Shown piece by piece: positions 1-7,830 of a stretch of DNA of 11,290 nt. A model generated the notes under the pieces. It was given only the letters and a program-made list of their open reading frames with translations. It was not told where the DNA came from and made no database searches. A program made the position numbers and the translations under genes. Origin of the DNA: Irineochytrium annulatum. Its lineage: Eukaryota; Chytridiomycota; Chytridiomycetes; Chytridiales; Chytridiaceae. Within the stretch, counting starts at the first letter, position 1. Every line of letters starts with the position of its first letter. Location: NCBI GenBank assembly GCA_027600665.1, contig JADGJL010000987.1, positions 1 to 11,290 on the forward strand, given 5' to 3'.

Positions 1-118
1 AGGGTGGGGGGGCCGGGAGGGGAAGGCCTTCATCTGGGATCTCTCGGGATCTCTTCGTGGGCAGCCCGGCTTGGCTCCTCTTACCCCGGTGATATCGACA
101 TTGAGAACAGAAATCTGA
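1..118 (+). CDS. possible 3' end of a WD40-like protein gene (partial, weak)
   Basis: Reading from base 2, a frame stays open from the left edge to a TGA at 116-118 and gives 38 residues. It contains GREGKAFIWDLSGSL (residues 5-19), which resembles the closing strand of a WD40 repeat (hydrophobic-x-W-D-L), followed by a short tail ending in LRTEI. If real, this is the C-terminus of a plus-strand gene whose body lies outside the window. The other two plus-strand frames are also open here for 29 and 44 codons because the first 90 bases are GC-rich, so openness alone is not evidence. The call rests on a short motif, and the family cannot be named. The stretch could equally be non-coding. Confidence 0.25.
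   Translation, partial: GWGGREGKAFIWDLSGSLRGQPGLAPLTPVISTLRTEI
36..55. repeat. 10-nt tandem duplication
   Basis: GGGATCTCTC is followed directly by GGGATCTCTT, two copies of a 10-nt unit differing only at the last base. It lies inside the possible partial coding end at the left edge. It is too short to say more. Confidence 0.5.
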
Positions 119-344
119 CGCTTCCTTTATAACTATTTCTGTTAATTGTTTTTTTTTTTCTTTGATGATGATGCGGGCTCTAACTCGTTTTCCCAAGTAT
201 ATCTTTGCAATCTCCATGGTCAACTAGGTACAGTGGCCGCGACTGCATTCTCTCCGCTGCACGGTGCGTGGAGCGGATGGTGACGTGCACATTGAGGGAG
301 GTGACGGCAGATCCTGAACGCCAATTAGTTATGCACGTCCGTCA

Positions 345-388
345 CGTTTGCTCTTGTCTGTCAACCGTTTGCTCTTGTCTGTCAACCG
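345..388. repeat. perfect 21-nt tandem duplication (2.1 copies)
   Basis: The unit at 345-365 (CGTTTGCTCTTGTCTGTCAAC) is repeated without mismatch at 366-386 and followed by the first two bases of a third copy. Identical copies suggest a recent slippage or duplication event. It lies in intergenic DNA and has no match to any feature I recognise. Confidence 0.9.
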
Positions 389-809
389 AAAGCGTACTAG
401 ATGAGGCTCCACGAAGGCTACGGCGCGGCACTGGGAGGCTGCAGCGTGTGAGCACGGTATGGTTATAAATATCTGGTTAGAGAGGAAAATACGTCGGGTT
501 GGGGAAATTGGCGGTGTAGGCCGCAGAGGTGATAGATGGAATCGAAGTTGCACTTCGAAGGATGTTTCACGGACCCTCCGATCCCGAACGGGATGTCATT
601 TGATCCTACAGCGCGGCGTTTAGACAAGTGCTAGGATTGTATTACCGATACGGCGGATAAAGGTGAATTAGTGCTCCGTTCTTATGGTATAGAATAGCAA
701 TCGCTGGTCATGATATTCGACGAGCTTAGTTTGGCTGTAGGAAAAAATCGTTTGTAACTCAGGCATCGAAGAAGAATATCAGCCTATGTGATTGACCTTC
801 AATGCTGCT

Positions 810-815
810 TTTATT
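810..815 (-). terminator. poly(A) signal of the nuclease-fusion gene
   Basis: TTTATT on the plus strand reads AATAAA on the minus strand, about 44 nt downstream of the TAA stop at 859-861. Position and sequence suit a eukaryotic polyadenylation signal, but fungal signals are degenerate, so the exact cleavage site is not determined. Confidence 0.5.
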
Positions 816-858
816 TGCAAAGGAACCAAATAAACGACTATCGAAGATGCGAAGTCCA

Positions 859-2705
859 TTACTGCCCGTGCGCTGGCAACCTAAACATAGCGACTGCGTT
901 GGCGGTCGTCATTCTGGCCACCTCCTCCGGCGTCACATTGCCACCGTAAGCTTCCGCCACCGCCTTTGCGACAAACCCAACAAGACACGGGTCATTCACC
1001 CTCGGCGCAGGCTTCACATTCCTCGGCGTCAAGAACGGTGCGTCCGTCTCAATCATCAGCTTATCCATCGGCACATGCTTGACCAGCTTCATCAAACCCT
1101 CACCCCTCCCCGGCCTCATGTCCGTCACCCAACCCGTTATCCCAACCGAGAACCCCATCGCCAGCACGCGCTCGAGATGCTCGACCGTCTCACCCGTGAA
1201 GCAGTGCAGCACGCCACGCGCCATCTCGTTCTTTCCGCGCTCCCGTATCACGTCCTCGACCACGGCGCAGAACCGGTCGATGGCCGCTCGCTCGTGCATG
1301 AAGAGCGGCAGGTCCAGATCGAGCGCGATGGGAACCTGGAGCCGAAACATGAACTCCTGATCCTCCGGCGTCGAAAAGTTCCGGTCAAAATCCAAACCCG
1401 CCTCACCGACGGCCACGACGACTCTCGCACCTTGCTTAATCAAGCCGCGGAGCCGCTGATCGATGTCCTCGCGCTTTCGTGCCTCGGTCGCGTCGTGCGG
1501 GTGCACGCCGACGGTGCAGGACAGGTGCGGGATATCCGGGTCGTTCGTGGCATTGAGACGCTCGCAAAGCGCCACGGACTCCATGCTAGACTTGAGGCTC
1601 GTTCCTGTGAGGACGAGGTGGGTGACGTTGGCTTCGCGGCGGCACCGGCGGAGGATGTCGAGAAGGGAGGCGGCCGGGAAGGAGTGGTGCGTGAGATTGA
1701 CGCCGATATCGACCAGGGGGCCGTAAGACGGGAGGGGTGGAAAGGGTTTGGTCTTGGATTTTGATTTCGATCCACACGGCGCCGGAGCGGGACGAGGGGC
1801 GGGAGATTTGGTAGTTGTGCCGTCGGCGACGGTTGAGGCAGTTGAGCTGGCGGCAGCGGCGAACGTCGGAGCAGTTGAGCCGGGTTTGGGACCCCAGGGC
1901 TTTAATGACGAGTTCGAGGAGGACGGCGATGACGACGACTTATCGTTGCCGTTAATCTTTTCGTTCGGCTTTGGGTTCGACAATGTGGCGGGTGTCCTTG
2001 GCGGGGATTTAGGAGCGCCGGCCCCACCGTTCACGCTGAATAAGAAGCCCTCCTCTAACATCTGCCGGACGATCTTGGAGATGTTCCTGCAATCGTCCAG
2101 GCCGCTGTGGTGACGGCCCTCAAGCTCCAAGCCCATCATGCGCAACATCTAGAATATCGTTAGCGATCGTACACCTGAAATAACGAAAATTACCGCAATT
2201 TGCTTACCCCGGCCATGCCAGCTTTCATATCTTGACTTGACGCGCCCATGTGCCTCGAAAACGACTTCTTGACATTGTTCCAGCGCGACAACAGCTCGGG
2301 CGCCGCAACGGCACCCGCGGCAAGGATCCTCATCTGAGCCGGCAACATTGTCTTAAGATCCCAGTCACCGCAAGTCACGACGAGGCAGTTCTCCGTAGTC
2401 AACCCGTGATCCGTAACAAATTGGGAATACCGCTGCAGCACTTGAGGAAAAGGATCCGCGGCGTCGACCTGGTCCTGGGTGATTCCGGTCAAGCCAGTGC
2501 AGAACTCTGTCAGGACCCTGTTCTTGACCGGCTTGACGTATTCCCGGAACTCTGCGACGACCGGAAAGCCGGGGAGAGTGGTGTCGATCAAGACGGTGGG
2601 GAACTCAATGATCTCCAGAGGCCCGAATGAGTGGTCCTTCTTGCCGTCGACGCTGTTACACGTCGCTTCGAAGTCGAGGACTGCAATGTAGTGAGGATTC
2701 GACAT
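859..2705 (-). CDS. ERI1-type DEDDh exonuclease fused to a TatD-type nuclease
   Basis: Two exons (2705-2208 and 2148-859, minus) join in phase 0 to a predicted 595-residue protein. Residues 1 to about 203 are a DEDDh 3'-5' exonuclease of the ERI1/ERI3 group: D11 and E13 (LDFEAT), D116 (GDWDLKTML), then H180 and D185 (GRHHSGLDD) complete the catalytic set. Residues about 207-306 form a low-complexity Ser/Pro/Ala/Lys linker. Residues about 310-595 are a full TatD domain: DIGVNLT at 313-319, VHPHD with H382 and H384, VGEAGLDFDRNFSTPE with E415, FMH with H451, LHCFTG with H481 and ETDAP with D535. All expected metal ligands are present. ERI1 enzymes trim RNA 3' ends (small RNAs, rRNA, histone mRNA); TatD enzymes are metal-dependent DNases with 3'-5' exonuclease activity. 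No SAP domain or membrane segment is seen. The start at 2705 has A at -3 and an in-frame TGA upstream (2754-2756). The joint role is inference. Confidence 0.88.
2149..2207 (-). other. intron of the nuclease-fusion gene (59 nt)
   Basis: On the minus strand the donor is GTAAGC at 2207, the branch point CTAAC lies in CGCTAACG, and the acceptor CTAG ends at 2149. Splicing is phase 0 and joins GMAG to MLRMMGLELEGRHHSG, restoring the ERI1 family sequence. Retention adds five residues (VSKLR) and a stop, which removes the catalytic H and D and all of TatD. An earlier TTTCAG (ending 2175) would run into a TAA, so it is not the productive acceptor. Confidence 0.9.
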
Positions 2706-3454
2706 GGTAGATGATGGCGAGGGAAAGTAAGGGATTTCGTTGTTGAGGTCGCGTCAAGTTCCCGGAGCCGTTCTTGAAGAAGCCCCCACCTCTCCACGGA
2801 TCAAGCCACCAAAGTAACGGCTTGTGAGCAAAGTCATTTACGATGAGTTGTTAGAAGCAAGGCAACTCCGCCAAAGTACCCGGATTTTGCATCAGAAACT
2901 ACTTTACTTCTTCAGTAAACCAACCAACACGCGGAGAGAGATCTCAGTTTTTGTGTGTTCACGAGCTGGACATCAGCGATGCGAGGTGCAATAATCAGGG
3001 TCTCACCCGCCTCGGCAACGAGTCGAGTGTTTAAACGTGGTACCGCTGACGGACGCGGGAAAGTAAGAGCCACAGAGGAAGGACCTACGCCCCCCTTCTG
3101 GACAATGGCGCGAGCAGCAACTGGTGCAACCACTCGACGCTTGCACGGCGTGCGGGGGATCCATGGCGCCGGGATCCATACCGCCCGCCCCAACCCCAAC
3201 ACCTCCCCCCACTCTCGTCTCCGCTGCTCAGGCAACGAAGGCGTCAAGTTTTACTCCGAACCTTAGAAATCCGAAACCTTTGAAATCAAAGACATTAGTA
3301 AAATTGACGACCATCCATCTACAGGCCAGCGATGGCGTGCTCGCGTCCATCTTATCTCGGCTCGATCTTTCAGTTTACGTCCCACTTCTTCCCATCCCAT
3401 TCAGTCCGACAGCCGGGTGCTCGACGACGTGGTCCCTTGCTGCCCTAAACGAGA
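2706..3454. promoter_or_regulatory. divergent intergenic region with presumed promoters
   Basis: This 749-bp stretch separates the start codons of the nuclease-fusion gene (minus) and MET10 (plus), so it should contain both promoters and 5' UTRs. It has pyrimidine-rich tracts on the plus strand (about 3178-3232 and 3370-3410), as often seen upstream of fungal genes, and a paired GGGATCCAT around 3158-3180. No TATA box stands out near either start, and I saw no CACGTG E-box. Several open frames of 69-120 codons cross it on both strands, but none has conserved features. Transcription start sites cannot be read from the sequence. Confidence 0.55.
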
Positions 3455-6400
3455 ATGACCGATTACAGGGACCTGAACGTGAGTAGGAGCACTGTGGGGG
3501 ATGGTGGATGGTGGCCCAGGACTTCTTCGGCTACGCTGACTGTTCGGAGGCGGTCTTCGGTCGTTGGTGTTGGGCACTCCTGCCCCTGCGGACGACGTGT
3601 TGAGGTCGCGCGCTTGAGGTTGTTACTGACTGGTTGCCATAAGCAGGCTCCCACACAACTCGCAACCAAGCTCATGCGTCAAGTCGGCCTTTCAATCCCA
3701 TCCCAACATGCTACCAAGGTACTGTGTTGCCTGTGATAGGTTTAGCTTTTTGTTATGGTAGCTAATCTTTATGGACTGGGAATAGGCCTCCGACCTTCTC
3801 GACCCCCGGCAGAAGCAGCGGCGCTCATCTGCCTTTGGCGCCACAAAGTCTGTTGCCGACTCGTGGAACGTGAGGAACCTCCCCGGGAAGGAAATCGACC
3901 GCCTCGTCAACGCGTTTTTGAACAACCGGTCGGAGGAGCAGCCTGAGGCGCCCAAGAAGGGAAACCTCCAGATCGTGAACGCGGGCTCCGGCAACGTCGA
4001 TCTGCTCACCCACGGCGCGTACAAGAGCTTACTGAACGCCGGTCTTGTCCTTGCGGACGCAGGTGTGGCAAAGGACGTCCTCGAGGTCCCCACCGTCGAC
4101 ATTGTCACCCTCCCTGGCAACGGTCGGATCTCGGACTTCGTCGTGATGGGCGCCATGCACGTTCTCGACTCCGGCAAGAACGTCGTCCGGCTCCGTTCGA
4201 ACGTGAAGGACGACGACGCCGAGCTCAATGTCTTCCGCGCTAACGGTTACTCGCCCGTCGTGATCCCCTCTGTCTTCCGCCCCCCTTCTTCCCCGTCATC
4301 GGAGGGCACCGTCGTTTCGGGCCCGAACTCGCCAGGTGCCTTCAACGAGTCCGCCGTCGTCTTTGATGAGGAGGGTGAACTCACTAGCCTGAAGCTCCCG
4401 AGGTCGCTCTCGTCCGCTACCATCCACGAGCTCGGCGCGCCCCGCTTCATCACCGGCGAGGAGGCCGCTGCTCACGTCGCATACAGCCTCTCGGACATGT
4501 CCTTCGTGTACCCGGCCTACGACGGCCACCTCGACGGCCCCGCCGCGATCCTGCAGCAGTGGGCCCACGACAACGTCACGAACGGCGACGGCCTTCGCCA
4601 AGACGTTCGGGTTGTCTCCACTACCGTCGGTGCCGGCTCCGTCGTCCATGGCGCCATCGTCGGCGGCGCGGCCGCCACCGCCCTGGCCCCCTCCTCCGCC
4701 ATCCGCGCCATGATCCCGACCCTTCACCAGATCGCCGCCGCCTGCAGGCCCTTCACCCTTCACGTCTCGGCCCGCGCCATCGACGCTGAGACGTACGCTG
4801 TCCGTAGGTCCCTCGCCGACGTCCTCCCGGCAGCACACGCCGGGTTCGCTCTCCTCGGGTCCGGCTCCGTCCAGGAATCGCACGACTTCGCCGTCATCGC
4901 CCACGTCGCCTCCATCATCACCCGCAAGCCGTTCGCCCACTTTTACGACGGCGTTCGCACCGCGACCGAGTCCGCAAGGGCGCACGTCGTCGACGCCACC
5001 ACTCTTGCGAAGATCGCCTCGGAGGCCGCTGATGTCTTCGGGGACGATCTTGCGGCGACGGGTGTCGCCGACTCACTCGAGATCGTCATGGAGGCCCTCG
5101 GCCGCCACTTCGGGCGCTCTTACCGCTTGTTCGACTACGTCGGCCCCAAGGACGCCGAGAGCGTCATCGTGGCGGTGGGCACGTCCGGGTCGCTCGTCGA
5201 GTCCGCCATCACCCCGCAGGGCAACGTTGGCCTCCTTAAGGTCCGCCTCGTCCGTCCCTGGTCGGCTCGCCACTTCCTCGCGGCTCTCCCCGGTAGCGTC
5301 AAGCGCTTGGCCGTGATTGACCAGACGCAGGCCAAGGCGGCGCAGCACGGGCAGGGCGCGTTATTTATGGATGTTACGTCGGCGTTTTACGACGCTGTGT
5401 GGGGCAAAAGGAGGGTGCCGCAGGTCGTGTCGGGCGACTTCGGGTTGGGCGCGGAGCATTTCTCGCAACTCGCAGTTGAGGCGTTTGTGAAGAAGCTTAG
5501 GCTCTCAGCCGTCGGGTTCGGGTTTAGAATTGAGACACCGAAGGGACAGACGCCCTTGAAGGAGGAGGGTGTGCACGAGGCCATTTTCTGGGACTCCCAG
5601 TCGGACGATACCGAGCGGGTCGGGGGGTCACTTGCGGCTCACTTCGACGAGCACCACGATGGATCGGCGCAATCGTTCACGGTCAGATCTGACGTTCAGA
5701 TCGAGCCGGCTTCCGCTACCCACCTTCGTTACGGCCCAAACGTCTCGCCCGCGACGGCCCCGCACCTGGTCGACTCTGCGGATGTTATCAGCGTCCACAA
5801 CGTCGCCCTCCTCCATACCTACAACGTTGCCGCGTCGGCGAGGCACGGCGCCGTCCTGCTCCTCAACCGCCCAGGCCCGGTCTCCACCGCCGACCTCGAG
5901 CGCGAGATCCCGGCCGACGTCCGCCAGTCGATCGCAAAGAAGCACCTTAAGTTGCACGTCATCGATGGTGCCAAGGTTGCTTCGGACTTTACCCTCTTCA
6001 GCGGCAAGGCGGCTGACCACGTCCACCTTATCCTCCGCGCCCTCTTCTTCCACCTTGCGCCTGGCTGCGACCAGTCGGCCGGCATCGCGAGCCTCGTCGC
6101 TGAGGGTGAACGTACAGAGCACCACCACTCCACCCTTCGGAACAAGATTGGCTCTATCCACGCTGCGCTCGAGCGCGTCGTCCGCGTTGATGTCCCGGTG
6201 TCGTGGGCCGAGCACGTTGAGGGAGCCATCGCTCCCCTCCCCGTCACCATCGAGCCGACCCTGCACTTTAAGAAGGTCCACCAGCGGAACGACGACGATG
6301 ACGAGGAAGTCAAGCCCCGTGCTGTCAAGCGCCATGCCGCCGCGTTTCCCGTCATGTTTAAGGAAGCATACGGGCTCGAGAAGTCGCTCAGGCCTGACGT

Positions 6401-7626
6401 CCACGAGGACACATATGTCGTCAAGGTTACGGAGAACGTTCGCCTGACGCCCGAGAGCTACGAGCGGAACGTGTTCCACATTGAGATGGACATTGCGGGG
6501 ACCGGGTTGAAGTACGAGATTGGTGAGGCGTTGGGTGTGTATGGGCATAACGATGAGGCTGAGGTGAAGAAGTTCATTGAGATGTATGGGCTCGACGCGC
6601 ACCAGTTGATTGCGTACGAGAGGAAGGGCGAGGACGGGACGAGGAAGACGGAGCACAGGACTGTCGAGCAGCTGCTGGTGCAAGTCGTCGACCTCTTCGG
6701 CAAGCCTGGCAAGAAGTTCTACCAATCGCTCTGCCACCACGCGGCCGACATGTCGCAGCGCGAGAAGCTGGGCTGGCTCGGCAGCGCGGAAGGCGCTGAG
6801 GACCTTGAGAAACTCGCGGAGGAGGAGACTCCGACTTTTGCGGACGTGCTCGAGATGTTCCCGTCGGCCCGCCCCGGCATCGAGGACCTCCTTCAACTTA
6901 TCCCCGATATCAAGCCGAGGCACTACTCGATCTCAAGCAGCATGAATGTGCACCCAACTAGTGTCCACCTGCTCGTCGTCGTTGTCGACTGGGAGACGAA
7001 GGCTGGCAAGAAGCGCCAGGGCCAGTGCACGCGTTACCTGAACGCCCTCCGCCCTGGTCAGAGCCTCACGGTCTCTGTCAAGCCGTCCGTTATGAAGCTT
7101 CCCAAGTCGCACGAGGCGCCAGTCATTATGGCCGGCCTTGGCACGGGCATGGCGCCCTTCAGGGCGTTCGTCGAGGAGCGTGCGTACCAGAAGTCGCTTG
7201 GCAAGAAGGTCGGCCCGATGTCGCTGTACTTTGGCGCCAGGCACCGCAGCGAGGAGTACTTGTACGGGGAGGAGCTGGAGGCATACCATGCCGACGGGTT
7301 GTTGACGCACTTACGGCTGGCGTTTTCGAGGGATCAGAAGGAGAAGGTGTACATTCAGCACAAGATCAAGGCGGATGCGGAGATCTTGGCGGAGTGGATG
7401 CTGAGGGATGAGGGTGCTTTTTACCTCTGCGGACCTACTTGGTGAGTTATAATTGCAACTCCTATTCATGCAAGCAACTTTATTGACTTGTCTTCCTTAT
7501 AGGCCCGTTCCTGATGTCCGTGACGCACTGATTAAGTCATTCTCGAAGGAGATGACGGTCGAGGAGGCTGACCACAAACTTGAGAGCTTTAAGGAGGAGG
7601 AGCGTTACATTCTGGAGGTGTACTGA
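3455..7626 (+). CDS. MET10: sulfite reductase (NADPH) flavoprotein alpha subunit
   Basis: Exons 3455-3478, 3647-3718, 3786-7441 and 7503-7626 join in frame to 1291 codons plus a TGA. The protein is the flavoprotein subunit of assimilatory sulfite reductase, passing electrons from NADPH through FAD to the beta subunit, which reduces sulfite to sulfide for cysteine and methionine synthesis in the cytosol. Residues about 255-600 resemble the pyruvate-ferredoxin oxidoreductase-like part of Met10 (VAYSLSDMSFVYP near 263; GHGQGALFMDV near 553). An acidic hinge (NDDDDEE, about 867) precedes the FAD module, which starts at MFKEAYGLEKSLRPD (889) and includes FHIEMDIAGTG (929) and the FAD motif RHYSISSS (1077). 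The NADPH module has GLGTGMAPFRAF (1149), YFGARHRSEEYLYGEE and CGPTWPVPD (1247), and ends in EERYILEVY. No flavodoxin/FMN domain is present, as in yeast, where FMN sits on the beta subunit. The protein is about 250 residues longer than yeast Met10, mostly at the N-terminus. The start is the least certain part: ATG 3455 has A at -3, while in-frame ATG 3674 has a poor context. Confidence 0.93.
3479..3646 (+). other. MET10 intron 1 (168 nt, in-frame and stop-free)
   Basis: The donor is a consensus GTGAGT at 3479, the branch point CTGAC is at 3626-3630, and the acceptor AAGCAG ends at 3646. Both flanks are phase 0. The length is 56 x 3 and the reading frame through it has no stop, so retention would insert 56 residues instead of breaking the protein. 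The strong splice sites favour its being an intron. Confidence 0.65.
3719..3785 (+). other. MET10 intron 2 (67 nt)
   Basis: The donor GTACTG is weaker than consensus. The branch point CTAAT is at 3762-3766 and the acceptor GAATAG ends at 3785. Splicing in phase 0 joins HATK to ASDLLDPRQKQRRSSAFG. A TAG lies in frame immediately before the downstream exon (3783-3785), so an intron or a later start is required here. Confidence 0.7.
7442..7502 (+). other. MET10 intron 3 (61 nt)
   Basis: The donor is GTGAGT at 7442, a TTGAC branch-like element lies near 7484, and the acceptor TTATAG ends at 7502. It interrupts the TGG codon of the conserved CGPTWPVPD motif, and removing it restores that motif and the 40-residue C-terminus ending in EVY. 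Without splicing, the frame stops just after the tryptophan. Confidence 0.95.
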
Positions 7627-7830
7627 TTGAAGCGACTGCATATTCCCTTTTTTTCGTCCCGTGGACTCAACCTGTGTTTGAAGTGATATATATATTTGTG
7701 TTTTGAACTCGCGGGTTCCTTTTTATCTCTATCCTTTTTAAACTGTGCTCAGTGCCTTTGTCACTTCTTATTGCGTTGTGGTCGCAATGCTTCTCAGCCG
7801 TAGAATAAACAGTCTTGCTACAACAGTACT
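7627..7830 (+). terminator. MET10 3' UTR with poly(A) elements
   Basis: After the TGA at 7624-7626 come T-rich stretches, an alternating ATATATATAT run (7686-7695) like the TA-rich efficiency elements of fungal 3' ends, and AATAAA at 7804-7809. Either could direct polyadenylation. The true cleavage site is not visible from sequence alone. Confidence 0.55.

Larger units (their letters stand above)
119..858. other. intergenic region, no supported gene
   Basis: This stretch holds a poly-T run near 150-161, a perfect 21-nt tandem duplication (345-388), and AT-rich segments, including TTATAAATATC near 470. The longest open frame (205-468, plus) is 87 codons. Its composition is unlike the neighbouring genes, part of it just encodes the tandem repeat, and a 74-codon frame overlaps it on the other strand. 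The right part, about 600-858, should carry the 3' UTR of the minus-strand nuclease gene. Nothing else is recognisable. Confidence 0.6.

Noticed and set aside
802..1764. 320-codon plus-strand frame
   Set aside because: It lies opposite the TatD domain, which has conserved catalytic motifs on the minus strand. The plus-strand product is Arg/His-rich without recognisable features.
3070..3080. GCCACAG resembling the yeast Met31/Met32 site upstream of MET10
   Set aside because: It is a single short core match of a kind expected by chance, and use of the yeast factors cannot be assumed in a basidiomycete. No CACGTG partner site was seen nearby.
2955..3486. Plus-strand frames of 103 and 120 codons upstream of MET10
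   Set aside because: They overlap each other and a 111-codon minus frame, have no family features and sit in the expected promoter and 5' UTR. The better-supported MET10 start is at 3455.
4296..4985. 229-codon antisense frame, and the 292-codon plus frame at 5569-6447
   Set aside because: Both overlap MET10 codons in other frames and have biased composition (Gly/Asp-rich and Ser/Arg/Thr-rich), as expected of frame shadows.
5628..6923. 431-codon open frame antisense to MET10
   Set aside because: It is the mirror of a strongly C/G-ending coding sequence, which removes stops from the opposite strand. The translation is Leu/Arg/Val/Asp-rich with no domain, and the plus strand encodes conserved Met10 sequence throughout.
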